Below, in pieces: positions 47,201 to 61,146 of a stretch of 64,000 nt of DNA (position 1 is the first letter of the stretch; each line of letters starts with the position of its first letter). The stretch lies in NCBI GenBank assembly GCA_030278955.1, contig JAOANR010000005.1:29999849-30063848 (forward strand), given 5' to 3'. The translations under genes and the position numbers were made by a program. This DNA comes from Hygrophila difformis. Its lineage: Eukaryota; Streptophyta; Magnoliopsida; Lamiales; Acanthaceae. The notes beneath the pieces were generated by a model that saw nothing but the letters and a program-made list of their open reading frames with translations, had not been told where the DNA came from and made no database searches.

Positions 47201-50200
47201 TTGATGTTGATCATAAAAGCATTCAAACAAGTTGGAACTTGGAAGTATTTTGCCTAGTTCCATGCATACAAATTATCAGACCATAACAAATCCCCGCCAC
47301 CCAAAAATGTTATATCAAATTAGCAAAGGTGCAACCTCAAACCTCCTTTGGAGTTATGGTAGGAATATACAGCTGCTAACATGAACCCCCAATGATTGTA
47401 TAGTGAGTTGGAAAGGTAAAAATAGTAAGGTGAACACATATCTAGTGATTACACTAACATAGAGATCTGTTATCCCTCTAAAACTAATGCACCAGAAACA
47501 TGCACTCCCTATGATTGTACACGTTACACAGATGGCTACTGCATAATAATATTTTACTTGTAGAACCTTTTCAATCAGTTCTCAATACATACTGAAGCAT
47601 AAGGCACATTAATACCCAAGCCCCAAGCCGTTAAAGCTGGAATACAAATTATAACCGAAAAAAAAATATTTATAGAATCAGTGATCAATAGAACAAAGCA
47701 AAGACGAGTTACTTGAATATAAAAAGCTAAAAACCAAAAATGAATGAACAAGTCCATCAAGAGGCTTTGCAAATCTGCGAGCAAGCCATTAAAGAAATTT
47801 CTCTTTGAACCAGGTAGTTAGTAGTTCGTTATTTGTTCGTTCTCATATCCTTGAGACAAAATTTGTTCTCATTTTTTGTTCTCTCATCACCTTTGAGGCA
47901 CGTACTAGATAAAAATTGGTGCATTATTGCTTATAACAAGCTACAAGGATGACAACAATTTACCAAGAATGTGCTTTCGACCCTCTCTTGCTTGCAGAAG
48001 AGCTTGCCTCATGACTTGTAAAGTAATTCCTCCCACCTGCCATCACATATTACCAGCAAAAGTTATTACCCCTAGATTTATGGGTAATAATCATCAGAAC
48101 AAAGCACACCAAGGTCTACATGTTTGTCAGAAGAAGATAGATATGAAGTTCCAACCCAAAACCAATTGGCAAAGGTTGAAGTAGCTCAGGTCCATATAGA
48201 CAATTTGGTATACATAAAAATCTTGAACTCCAGATTAATAAATTGCAGAATCAGTCAAAACGTGTTATAATTGACTGTAACAAGAGAAACAATTCTCTCA
48301 GTCTCACTAATAAAACTTCGATACAACCTTAATGTCCATCTGAAATGCAGTTATGCCAACATCATTTCCTGCAACCTGTAGAACCAATAGATGAAATTAG
48401 AATCTGTCTTCTCTATGGACGTGCAAGAAGCAAGACTAAGATATATGCGCCACTTGACAGACAAATGAAGGAGCACACAGAATTGCATCTTCCTTAATTT
48501 AACCAAGAAAGCCAATCCAAAGGAATAACAAAAGCAATAGGTCTTAGGTCCCCCTTTACATAAAGATTCCAAAACCTTGAAATCCATATCTCCTGATGCA
48601 TCTTCACCTCCTGTTATGTCAGAGAGTATAAGTGGAGTGCCATCTCCTCCAAACTCCTTAGTATCCAAGACCATTCCCATTGCAATTCCAGCAATTGAAC
48701 TCTTTACTGGAACACCAGCATCTTGTAATGCTAAGCAACCCCCACATACTGAAGCCATACTGTCACAAGCAACAAGAAAATAAGATTCATAAAATTCTGC
48801 ATGTACATGCACTTCAGTGACTACATCAGAAACATTAGAAAAATATGCGTTTTGTTTTTGGTATAACTATAATAATCAGAGAAAGGTGCTGGGCAGGAAA
48901 GTATACAAGATGATGCTTATTTGTCATGGAATTCAAATTAGCTAGCAATCGTGATTTAAGATGATACAACTGGGAATGGCAATACTGTTGCTGTGGTTAT
49001 GGTAATGTTTGATGGTGACAGGTTCAGAGATGTACGAGGTCAGAGATGACAGCTTAATAAAGGTGGGCAAGTTATTCCGATGGATGTGTAGCGAACATAT
49101 GAGCAACGGTAAGGTAGTGAGAGAGTGCAGAAATCTAAAAGTATAGGAGGTGATGAGAAGATGAAGATAATAAACCATGAAGATTTAAATTAATTTGCAG
49201 TTCTTGTGTTTCCCAGATTCCTGAGAACAGCCAAAACTTTGGAAAGCGAATAGTCTTGGGATGAAGATGGAATCATTGGATACTTGGCTGAGACTTTAGA
49301 ATAGCTTTTTCATTTTTCTAATTGAACAATGTGGGATTGAGAATGAACTTCATAGTTCAGTCCCACCCCACTCCCTCGTAGCAAACTAAGTTACTCTGCT
49401 ACTAATTAATGGAAATATGGATGCATAATATGAACTGACAGATAAATCATGAATGCTCTACCTTGATGAGCCATTACTCTCTGTGATGGTACTCTCAACA
49501 CGTATCGTATACGGAAAGTCATCTTCAGGAGGCAATATAGGTTCTAAAGCTCTCTCTGCAAGCATTCCATGGCCAATTTCTCTTCTAGAAGGTGCCCCAG
49601 CACGACCAACTTCTCCAACACATGAAGGAGGAAATGTATACTGCACAAATAAAAAAAGAAAAACATAACAAGAATCCTCAATACAGAAACAGAACATCTC
49701 TCATAAATTTAATTTATACTTTACAACTTGAGTGAAAATAGAAGTTAACTATATAAGCCAAATCCACAGAGCATTGCCATTTAATGAATTGAACATACAG
49801 GACAAGGAGGGATGCTGTAGAAGAAATTTAGATGAATAGCAATACTCAAAATTTCAAGCAAGTCACAGCACAGTAATGGCTCATTGGTTAATTTTTTTAT
49901 GAAAAGAACTTTGGTGATAAACTAAAACAAGGTCAGGCAATTGCTAATTTAGTTCAAGTGTTTATAGTAAGAGATTATGGATCACGTAAGACTGTAAGAC
50001 AGTTTTCAGAAGAGAGAAAATAATTATTAGTTGAGATAGTTTAGCTAGGGTGGAAGAGAGACAAGGTTTTCAAAGATACAGCATGATCAGATTTCAGGCT
50101 AAGAATTTTGGAAGCAACTAAAAAGGACTTCATCTATGGTAAATCAAAATTATCAAATAGTACTTTTTATTAGAGATACTATCTTTACTAATTACCACCT

Positions 50201-53200
50201 GAAGATAGAATCTCTTGAATTCCTCCTCATCCACAAGGTTATCTATTCTCTGTGCCATTTGTCTGTCACCAAGAGTAGTCACAGCTAATGACTGCAAGAC
50301 AAAGAAATGAAACATCAAAAGATTATTTAAGTGTAAGAGCACATGCATAACATTTGTAGAATAAGCCCATGGGTAGCTAAGGTGTAATTCAAATTAATTA
50401 TAATGCAAATTACAGAACCATGACCGGTCTCTCCATGAAAAGGATTCTAGACTGGTAACAGTACTGTAACTCAAAGGTCCAGAGACCAATATCACATTTT
50501 ATGTAACAATGTATAATTTGCCAATGTTAACCAAAATTATCACTACATTTTGGTGCCATTCCCATGAATCCAATTTTATGATTCCCAAATAATATAGAAT
50601 CTTATTTTAGGCATTAAATTTTTCAATTCATTATACTTTCATAGTTAAATATTACTCTCTCCATTTCATATTGTCACTGGAACTAAGTGGGAGTGTACTG
50701 TGATAACACAGTTACCCCATTCTAGTAAGAAATACGATGAACCGGAGGGAGTAGCATTTCATTTAATACCGCCTTCAAAAGTAGTTGTTGGTTGGATGTA
50801 CTAATTTCCTTGTTATATTTCCTATCACTAATGCCTTTATATCATTTGCCTAATCAAGTTATTTGAGTTTTTCCAGTTCCGACACATTTAGTAATTAAAA
50901 ATGACAATCTCATTTTTATATAATGAAAATTTTAATGTGACAAATAAATCAGGATGGAGGGACTATGAAACATTTGGTTAACAATTAATAGCAAGTGCAA
51001 TATTTACTATTATATGTAACTATACCATCTTTTTGGAATGGTTTGGTATGAGCGCCATACACTTGGGACAATGTCATCAAATTTTATCACTGATACCACA
51101 ACGTTGTACTTGTACATAATGTGAAGGTCATGTGCTCTTGCAAACGAAGGGCCCAACACTACATTGTGCACCTATGGAATACGGATAGCAAGACTTGGAA
51201 GAAGAACTGTACACTTGAACAGTTTTAGGCCCTGGTTTCTTACCATACATTATTTTTTTCTCATACAAATGTAGTTTATGATGAGTAATTCATCAAGTTA
51301 GGTCTTGAAATTTATTTATCCTAAAACTATGGGGAACAAATACAAAAGGAGTTTACTCGTGTCTATTCAAGGACGCCAGCGCCTATCATGGATGGAGGAC
51401 AAATTCATGACTATAAAGTATAAACCAACAACAGGTATTTCTAACACAGTGACACTCACTTTCATGCTTTAGTGATTCCTATATTGCATGGAGAAAAAGC
51501 ACCCAGAAACACACCCTAACTTCCTCCCTACCATTACACTTCTTTTCATTGTCCCTTTAAACAGCATATTGATTTCCTTGTGAATCTCGAGTCTATACCC
51601 AACCCCACAGATGCTCATGAAGCATTACCAAATAGAAACTTGACACTTGCTATGCAGGATGAAATAAGTCCTCTTTAGAAAGGCTTGGGAAGTGGTTGAC
51701 AAACCCGAAGGAAAACATGCTCTTGGCTATAGATGGATGTGCTCTCAGAATGAAATAAATTCCATTTCACACTGGCAACTCCACTTTATTTAAACAGAAT
51801 GAAACTTTTGGCCTAAGAGGTTTTAAATAGAAGATTACACATTAGAGAAATGAAGAAAATTGAGTATAAGATCAAGAAGGAATGAGTAGATCAAATTAAA
51901 TTCATTTCAGATTGCATGAGCTTTTTCCCATATCCAATATAAGACAATTCTCTGGTTGTGCCTGCCTATGCAAATTATCACTACAGCAAAGATGAAAATT
52001 ATGAAAATGATATCTTAAAATCAAATGCATCAGACAGGGAAGGTGTAAAGAAGCCTTCATAGATCACAGAAGAAAAAACATATGAAAATCCATAGTTAGA
52101 ACCCTCCACACCCCATCAGTGGTAAGTCAGGCATTCAGGATGTAAACTATATTCTAAGTAGACAATGTGAAAAGGATAAACATATGCAAAAATTAAATAT
52201 AAGTTTCTTCAAGGGGAAAAAATCAACCAGACCTGGGTTTCTCCACGTGTAAAAAGAGCACTTCCATGTGCCCGGGGAAGTAATCCACAGCATGAAGTAA
52301 TTGATCGTAATTCCTCAGGGTTTCTACCATCACTTCTTTTTCCTCCCTAAGTCAAAACGAATTGCAGCAGAGCAAAAGATCAGATTTGAACTTGATGCAT
52401 TCATCACCCAATTGTCATATGATATCTACATATTAATTACCTCCACAATCCTTTTCCTCAAAAATTTGGATGAAACTTCCTTGAAAACTAGCTTCACATC
52501 TACCTCAGAGAACAGCTGCAAGAAATTCCAATGTCAAAATAAAAAGCTGAAAATCAGACATAAAAAATAAAGCTACGATTGGAGTTACAAGTAACAACTT
52601 CATAGCTGTTGGAGAATTAACATACTGAGCTTTAACTTTTAGTTGACATTGCCATTCAGCATAGCATTGCAGCAACAGCATTCATGATGAAATCCCAATG
52701 CCACTCATTATTCAAAAAAATATGCCATGTAGAAACCTTGATGAAGAAAAATCTGAAGGCAAACAAAGGATGTACAAGCGAAGGATGTGTCGGAGGACTC
52801 AATCTATAAATATACTCCAGCCTATCAACTTAAGTTTTCAGGCAATAAACCCCAATTTAATCTAAATGGTCCGTAAGAAATTGTTTCATCTGAGCATGCA
52901 AAAGTTTAAATGGAACTGGCATGCATGCAAGCCTCTGTAATCAATATTAAAAAGCTAGTAACTTTGATAGGTATTGTTACATGACGAGACATATTAAGCA
53001 ATTATGTATTCAAGTTGATAAGAAGGCACAATACAGAAGCCCTGTTAAGTGACATCAATCCAATAAGTGAACGATTTATGAGTGAATTGCAATACATGTA
53101 TCACATGCACCAATGCAGGTTTGTGCATCAATTTTTTAACTCATGCTGCAGTGTCAAACCACATATAGCTGAAGACTTTCAACTTTCAAGCAGGAAGCAG

Positions 53201-56200
53201 CCTATTATGACAACAAATCAATTGGAATCAGTTTGAATATATCATGAAGCACGCATCACTAAACATAAATAAGTCGGGTATATCTAAAAGCACACATATT
53301 GGCACCCATATAACAAAGGAAAATATTGTCACCCAGATTAAGAATGGATTTAATATGTCATTCCTAAAAGACAAGAATTACCAATGGAGTGGGCTTCTTT
53401 GGGATGGGCTTGATATGAACATCGCCTTCATCAACTTCACCATCAACAACAACCTCCTCGTCCTCATCTTCATCTTCAAACTCAACAGGTGGTGTTTCAT
53501 TTGTAGCATAAGCTTCCTTACTAACAAAGCCCTCCTCCGTAAGTATGTTCAACACTTTTTCTTCCAAATTGTATAATGCCTTTCGTCTTGGGATTTTGCT
53601 CTTAATTTGTAATGCTTGAACTAATTCATCACCTGCAATTTCCTGAATATTATCAAAAATCAATCTCTGACTTGAGAGAGTGCTCTATCACAATAAATGA
53701 AGAACATTATCAAAGAGACACCAAGAAATTTAGATTTATAGAAAAAGAACTTTATGTCCTCAACAACATGAAGGGGCAGGTCGAGAGGCTAAAAGCACCT
53801 GGTTCTCCATTGACAATGTATAATTTTCAATTTTCAACATATTAGTTATAGAAGCAAATCTCCATGGGGTTTTATTTTACCAAAGAAATCCATCCACACA
53901 CCAGAGTTCTTTCTTGACATTAGCATATCACAAAAGGAAAACCAAAACATTATCTAGAGATATCATACAACAAATAGATATTAGCATGCATGCAGATATC
54001 CAAAATAACCACACTGAATTGTTACAATCAGAAACCTAGGTTTTGGGATGTGTCCAGGGTGGATATTTTTATCTGTCCGGGTTGGATAAAATAAACAAAA
54101 ATGTTTGTGACATGATGTGATCATTTTGTGGCAGAAAAAGATTATATCTGAAGAAAATAGGACCTCAAAATGTCCCAGACTTTTGACTTGAGAAAACTTG
54201 AGATAGATTAAGTTTCATCAAAACAAAGAAAAAAGGTGCACATAACCTAAAATTCCTGCAGGTTACAGGTAAACACAAACATTATAGCATACCTCAACAT
54301 GTCTGTACAGCTCAGGAGGGGGCAATTTGATTGCATCAAGCATTTTTGGTTTCCCACACTTCTTCACTAATGATTTCACCTCTTCACATATAGCTCTCAC
54401 TGCTTCCTGATATGTGGGAATATGCATACCTCATGTAAAAGATCCAGATCAAAAAATTCACAATATTACTAATAAATATATCTTTTTAATATTAAAATTG
54501 ATGCTGCAGTGAAGAAAAGTAGTTCAAAGATTCAATAAGACGCACATGTCCAACTTCAACTGCTTCCAGTAACTTCTCTTCAGGAAGAAAGTCACAGTAT
54601 CCCTGAGATGATCCATTTTAGATCAAAATACAAATAATCAGACAAAATTTTCAGCAAGGATAGTGTCTCTAAAAAGACAGCATAGTTGCTAAAATCTGTT
54701 GGCAATAAGATCACTCAATCAGGAAGGAGAAAAAAAAAAAGAAGATCATGATCATGCCACAACAAGTACAACAAACAAATTTTATCTTCGTTTGTTGATA
54801 ATTACAAAGGCTAATATGTGTAACAAGCTTAGCCAATGATTATATTGGGGAGCCACTATGCACTTAACAGGGGGATCGAAAATGTGTAAGAAATATAGCC
54901 TGTGATTTCTGAACTTTCTAGTTTGTGCTTCCTCATAGGAAAATACGTTCCTCATACATTTATAGTTGATCTGTGATTCAAACCCTGCCAAGTGTATGTT
55001 TTAAACTGACTAGCTAACCAGGAGCCCAGGACAAAACCTGACATATAACATACTCACATAAAGTTAGATAATTGTTGTTGGGATTTCATGTCTACCAACA
55101 CCCAATTCCTGAGCTTCCCACCCCATTGCTGAGCCCTGTGCCTATGATTGACTATCTTGTGTCCTACCGCATTCCAAAGCCCGCTAAGCTCACCCCTAAT
55201 GATCAGTTCATGATAAATGAACAGTGGAAAGGTGCAGACGATTATTAAAAAATATAGTTCAGGAGGATGTTAGAAAATCAACGGCTTTATTTAAATCCAA
55301 ACAAAGGGAATATATTTAATATATAATAAATTACTTTCTTTGATCATTAAAAAGTTAACCCATCACATACCAGAAAACTATTAGACGTTTCCTCGTAATA
55401 CTATTTGTTCCCATTTCAAACATTCTCATTTTCTAAAAAACTACTCCCTCCGTTCCATTTTAGTTGTCTCTTTCAACTCAATTTCAATAACCAAGATATG
55501 CATTAATTAACTCATAAATTTCCATGTGTACCCTTCAACTAAACCATTCCGTAATAAATGTCAAGAAATAGCATTTATATAGAGTAAAGGGCAATATAGT
55601 ACTAAAAACATAACATAACTACCTAAAACTACCTAAAAATGACAACTATTGTGGAACACTTTTTCATCTCTAAAAAGACTACTATTTTGGAACGGAGGGA
55701 GTATGTTCTACTTTAAGACTTTTACTCCCTAACACTCTCATAATAAACATCCAATCACAGCCTTAATTATAAAAACTGCTGATGCTGCAGTTGGGTATGG
55801 GGCTATGCGATTCACTTTGTGGACCTTTAGCATTTCAGTTCTGAACTTGTACCAAGAAAAAACAGTTTACAATGGACCCTAGACAAGTGATCGTGATTTG
55901 CAAGGAGTGAGCACAGACCTCATGATCCACAAGCCTGCGCACCCACTACAGTGGTCTGCTATCTACTTTTGCACATATGTTCATTGAAAACAATGAGTAG
56001 AAACAGTATAAAACTTTAAAGAGCATTACACTTCAGGAACAGAAATCCAATAATTATGTGGCAAAGAAAGAGAATTTGCAATATATTCAGGGTTGTGATG
56101 TTTCAGTCATTCCAAGGAAGACCTACCACAAACAAAATTTTGTATGTTTAGATGCATATACATCCGAATGCAATAGAAAGTAGGAATCTCATAATCTACC

Positions 56201-59200
56201 TCAATCATCAATATTGCACTATCTGTGCCTGCAAGCAACAAATCCAACTTAGAGCCTTCCATCTCCTTTGTAGTCGGATTCACAACAAATTTATCACCGA
56301 TAAGCCCAATCCGAACACCCGCAATAGCTTTATAATTTGGCACTTCTGAAAGTGCTCTGTAGAAGATGGTGATTCGCATAAATTTACAATATATAAGTGC
56401 CTCTAGTAGGGCCTTATTTAATTAGCTAATGCATCAATCAACATTCAGAAAAAAGGAAGAATTATGAAAGTATGGGACATACACTGCGATACCAGCAGCT
56501 GTAACTGCTAAAGAGTCTGGGGTGTGTAGGCCATCGTAACTCAATACCTGCCTCAAGACAAAGAGTATAAGATCAAAAGCCAATATCCCCAGTGTTATTA
56601 AGTCAAGGCATTTGGGTTTGAGCAAGCCAATTGAGACGTCAAAAGGAGTGAGACTGCGTCTAAGTCTTGGTCAGACACAAATCAATCAGGATTTTTTAAA
56701 TTTCAAGACGAGGCCAAGCTAACAGAAGAAAGAAAAAGGGAACAATATTATTGAAAAAACTGGGTCATATATAAATAAATTATGCTTTCTCCAGTTAATA
56801 TTTGATTAACTTAATTTGATTTGAGTTGAAATGTAACCCACCATGACTGATAACTATCCTCTGAAATATTAAGTAAAACCAATCATTGTTGTGACTTAAC
56901 ACCTTAATAAATACAAATGCAAAATTCCTAAACATTCGTCATGCCAATTCCCAATAAACTTTTAGTCCCTTTTGTGAATTGTAGTATAATTTTAATCCTT
57001 TGTGTAAATTGTTGAAAGATTACCTCTCCAATAAGCTTGAGCTATCAAGGCTTATCCCTTTTTTATTTTATATAGATTCCTCAAACACATCATCATAGCA
57101 AATTTAAAACCTCCTTAATGTAATAAATCCTGCTCGACAGAGGACCTGACTTGGAAACAATATTCTCAAATTTTACATCTTCCATCTCAGATCACCAATC
57201 ACTTAAATGTTTTGAGAACACATAGCAAAGTTGTAAGACATCTGATTCTCGCCTATATATTCACCATCTTCAATTATAGTATATTGCAACAAGGTGAGTG
57301 GAATAATTTTGAGGAAACAAAAATATATGAAAAAAGATAATTGAAGTACAGGAGATGTATGGAAATACATCCCAATCTCAGGTTAAATACATACCCAAGA
57401 TAATATCTGTGTTTCATGATAAAATCCCTTAGGCATAGTTGGGCGTAGAGGTCTATCTATTAATCTGCAAATGAGAACCTGCAAAGTGGATATAAAATTC
57501 ATGACCACATATAAATTGATAGATAGTATCAATGGTATTAACAGTTATAAATAAAAACCTGCATCATACTAAATCAAAAGCTTGTCATCAGATAGAAGCA
57601 CAAATACCTCGTGATCTTTTGTTTTTCCCTCTCGCTTGAAAAACCCACCACTGTAGAGTGATAGAAGAATAAAAGAGTAAGTTCCTAACAAAATTACAAT
57701 TTACAAGGTGGAATAGGGAAGTTAAGATGTTGCATATTTACCTTGTCCGACCGGCTGCAGAGAATCGCTCTTGGTAATGTACAGACAGTGGAAAGAAATC
57801 GGAAGGCTCACTGGGAACATCATCCAAACAAACAGTTGTGTAGATAATCTACAAGAGAAAAATCCCACTTCATTTAATGGATAAAATGTAGACCTAGAAT
57901 TAAACTTCCAATTATATTCTGGATAGTTTGAGAAAACGCCATGGCACAGGAAACAAGTTCTCACGAAAAATATAACAATTGCTGTTATTAAGCTGCCTAA
58001 GATACTTACAAAAGTTCAAATCAAGCATAGCACATAAAAGAAAAATATTCAAGCTCATAACTCACAGTTTCTCCATCTGTAACGGTGACAGCACCACTAG
58101 CTTGTCTCCCAATGTGACCTGTCTCAACTAATATCTGTAAACGTTTCGGAGGAGAAATTATCAAGCAGAGGTGAAGACTTGGTATATCTAAACCAAAGAC
58201 AAAGTTAACATGATGGAGAATAGGCAAGGAAAGTTGAATAATAAATACATCATTTGAAGAACATAAGTATGGCAACGGATTTCCTGATGTTTAAATGGTG
58301 TCAAAATCATAAAGTTGGATGGCACCTAATAGATCTGAAATTTTAAACATAAATTATAGGGCCTTTCACAGTTTGAATAAACCTAACTCTGGGGGCACCG
58401 AAACTTGAGCTTATACCCAGAAACATGCCAAAGTTGTCCATTCAGCATGCAGTACACAATTTTATAAAAAATTTAAAAAATTTGGTACGTACTTTGGTTT
58501 CGGTTTTTTGTTTTAGAGACCAAAAATTAATCCCTAACTTCTAATACTTTTCATATTTTCCCATGTCCACTCATTTCAACTAAAATTGACTACTATAATT
58601 CATTTCATCATCTATACAAAGGTATGTCATTAATATTATGTTGAGTGAAACACTTTTGAGCTCAAAATTGTGTGGGGAAGGAGAGTCTTTCCTCCCATTT
58701 TCCTTTCCCCCTTCTTTCTACATTTTCAGATTTCAAGCAACATACTGTTCTCCCCCCCCCCCCCCCCCCCCCCAACTCCTCCTTTCCATTCTTCTTGATA
58801 CCAACCAAATCCTCCTATCGAAAGCTCGAGAAGAAGTTAAGCCCCTTTATTTCATTTATCAAGTTAAGATTGTGAAACGAAGCAGTAACACTCAAAGACC
58901 TAAAGTCGAAAAATGAAAGGTGAGGTAGAATCGTGGCTATGTACTCTGCACCTTCCACCCATTATCTATCAGTTTCCGAATATAAAGCTGTTAAAACCAC
59001 CACAAATCCGCATAATCGTGAAGTATCAAATAAGACTTACATGGCGATCACCAACAGGAATTCTGATAGAATATGGAGCAACGGTCTGCTGCGGTGCCTC
59101 CTCGCATTCAATGTCTTGCTCTGCTGCTGTGATTGATAATTTACCACACAAGTTTCTACTTCCTCTGCTGCGGAGCCTCCTCGGTCTTGGTGTCCCAACA

Positions 59201-59355
59201 ATAAGATTCGGCGACAGAATAGTACAAAATCTCGTCCGAGAATGGCAATTGGTTGATGAAAAATGAGGATAAATTTTGAACTTGCGGGAATTTGAGCACT
59301 GGAATCGGAATGGAGAGATGTTGAAGGTAGAAGAACTAGGGTTTGCTGCCAGCAT
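44247..59355 (-). CDS. PNP1: Chloroplast polyribonucleotide nucleotidyltransferase (PNPase)
   Basis: Phosphorolytic 3'-5' exoribonuclease/polymerase of plastid RNA. 25 exons: 59355-59041, 58134-58066, 57848-57742, 57650-57608, 57478-57395, 56547-56483, 56356-56200, 54602-54546, 54406-54293, 53642-53382, 52515-52441, 52346-52233, 50291-50199, 49640-49462, 48759-48576, 48375-48328, 48036-47964, 46867-46794, 46704-46597, 46512-46418, 46176-46113, 45949-45896, 45820-45779, 44668-44533, 44446-44247. Joined: 936 aa, near the family's usual 920. Residues 1-75: Ser/Arg-rich transit peptide. RNase PH core 1, about 95-235 ([22 protein letters not shown]); all-helical linker; acidic stretch (EDEDEDEE, about 400); RNase PH core 2, about 450-660, with catalytic acids in [14 protein letters not shown] with GSGGKK; S1 with [19 protein letters not shown]; basic tail ending VNGEAKIG. 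No missing key residue. Confidence 0.95.
45446..45470. repeat. GA microsatellite in a PNPase intron
   Basis: GA repeats in the intron between exons 24 and 23; a second GA tract lies at 45727-45766, close to the exon 23 donor site (45778). Confidence 0.85.
50655..50751. mobile_element. Short Stowaway-like MITE in a PNPase intron
   Basis: Ends CTCTCTCCATTTCATATTG and GAACCGGAGGGAG with TA on both sides (50653-50654, 50752-50753). Only 97 bp, so an internally deleted copy or a separate short family. Confidence 0.7.
55444..55701. mobile_element. Stowaway MITE in a PNPase intron
   Basis: Ends CTCCCTCCGTTCCATTTTAG and TTGGAACGGAGGGAG, TA at 55442-55443 and 55702-55703. 258 bp. Same family as 33869-34124, inverted relative to it. 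Confidence 0.93.
58752..58773. repeat. Run of 22 C in PNPase intron 1
   Basis: A pure C tract on the + strand, so G on the transcribed sense strand. The length may be uncertain in sequencing. Confidence 0.9.
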
Positions 59356-59560
59356 TTCTGCGACTTGGCTTCCCCTTCCCCCGTCTGCTTTAGTGTGCTC
59401 GGAATATTTCCAGGCTTATCCTCTTGAGCATTGAGAATACGAACAAAGCAAAAATACGACGGATTAATTTGAATCAAATTAAGAAGGGCGCTACGGATAA
59501 ACGGGGTGGCCGTCTTTAAATATAAATACGCTTTTTACTAGTAGTTATTAAGGTCATCTT
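59356..59560 (-). promoter_or_regulatory. PNPase 5' leader and promoter region
   Basis: Immediately upstream of the PNPase ATG (59355). A frame in another phase overlaps exon 1 but encodes nothing recognisable. No TATA box was assigned. Confidence 0.4.
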
Positions 59561-59647
59561 CAATGATACTCCAAAACTTAAAATGGGATGGCATCTTCTC
59601 TTCAATAATACCTTAAAACCAAATCTATTTTAAGTTTTTTGAGTTTT

Positions 59648-59687
59648 ATGAATAGTAAATACTCAAATTTGAGTTTTTACTATTCAT
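59648..59687. repeat. 40-bp near-perfect palindrome
   Basis: ATGAATAGTAAATACTCAAA and its inverted partner, one mismatched pair. It is preceded by GGTCATCTTCAATGATACTCC (59561 on), a start typical of a plant short-element family, so it may be the core of such an element. Confidence 0.8.
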
Positions 59688-60113
59688 AAACGTATATCAC
59701 CTTTTACAATTAAACTGGTACTCCACCCGCGCGATGCGCGGATTCCAAAGAAAAAAATTATTGTACCAATGAACCGCACGAATGTAAAATTACATAAAAG
59801 GTCCTTAAACATCTAAAATCAACACCCTTTCACAAACTTTCCGAATTCATACATTTTGGAGAACTTCCTTGTAGACAACATTGATAGTGGTTTTTCTATC
59901 TGACTCCACGTTATCATTACATAGATAATTTAATAAAAAAAATACAAACACAAATAAACGGGAATATTGTATATGATTATGAAATTTATAAATTGTTAGA
60001 CACTTACCTCTGGAAAAAAAATTACAAAACAAATGAATATGCATTTTCTAACACAAAACAAATGAAGTATTGTAAATGTATATCCATTTTCCAAAATAAA
60101 AAACTTGATAATT

Positions 60114-60170
60114 AGAAGTGGACCTAAATAGGTCAGTCCGCGGGCGGTCGGACCGACCAATTTAGGTCCA
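60114..60170. repeat. GC-rich palindrome, copy 1
   Basis: Begins TAGAAGTGGACCTAAAT. Inverted arms at 60123-60166 (CCTAAATAGGTCAGTCCG pairing with CGGACCGACCAATTTAGG, imperfect). It resembles a hAT terminus fused with a subterminal hairpin. Confidence 0.6.
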
Positions 60171-61077
60171 TTGCAATAGGCAAATTAACAAATTTATCAA
60201 TACGCAAATTAACAAATTTATGACCTATAGAATTTAATAATTGATATAGATAATAATAATATATAATTTGGTTTTCGATAAACTCAAAAATTTATTAAGT
60301 ATAAAAATATAGTTATCAATCCAAAAAGAGAGTATATATTAATTAAATAATGATAATAAAATTAAAGTCTATAAGTAATTAATAGAATTATCTAACAAAA
60401 GAAAAATCCAAACAATAAAAAATACAGATTGTTTCATCAATGTTCGAGCTAAAATAGAACATCATAAACATAGTTATAATAAAGTTTCACCCTAGATATA
60501 CACCAGCGGTATCCGCGGCTTTTATTAGAGAAAATATCATTTATTATAATATACATAAAAATAACTATATAGAATATAAAATATTATAAATGAGTCTCTG
60601 TAGCATTACAAATGTAAATTTGTTAAATATTCCCGTTTCTAACAAAACCAATTGTTTATCCAAAAAATTAAATCGATTATTTTATGAATTATATAAGTGG
60701 CCGACAAATATTAATCACCCAAAAATTTCATTGAACAAAAAAATTCAAACAAATTAGTATTTCTTAAATAAAACAAACAACTTATAAATTAATATATTAA
60801 TTGCCCAATGAAATATTTATTTTATAAAGTGTTTAACATGAATATATTTAAATTTAATCTCAACGACATTGAGATAATCTCAATCACAGAAGGTACTTTA
60901 TTTTATCTTATAATATAAGATAATTACTAAAATCTCTATACAAAAATAAGTTGAATATTAGTTCATATAAAAATATAATTAAAAACTTAAATCAATATTA
61001 GTTCGATCATAAATAATACTTCTAAAAATCATATAATCAGGTTTTGAAATAGTTTTAATATATAAACTTTAAAATTA

Positions 61078-61146
61078 GAAGTGGGCCTAAATTGGTCAGT
61101 CAGCGGGCGGGCCGCCCGCAGACTGACCAATTTAGGTCCAATTCAA
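61078..61146. repeat. GC-rich palindrome, copy 2
   Basis: Begins TAGAAGTGGGCCTAAAT. Arms of 25 nt at 61086-61110 and 61112-61136 with one mismatch around a single-base centre. Confidence 0.75.

Noticed and set aside
59037..59477. A 146-codon minus-strand frame overlapping PNPase exon 1
   Set aside because: Out of phase with the conserved [12 protein letters not shown] start of the first RNase PH core.
59719..59760. A confident second Helitron on the minus strand
   Set aside because: The GC-rich hairpin is there, but the terminal tetranucleotide is CCAG rather than CTRR and no 5' end was found to the right.
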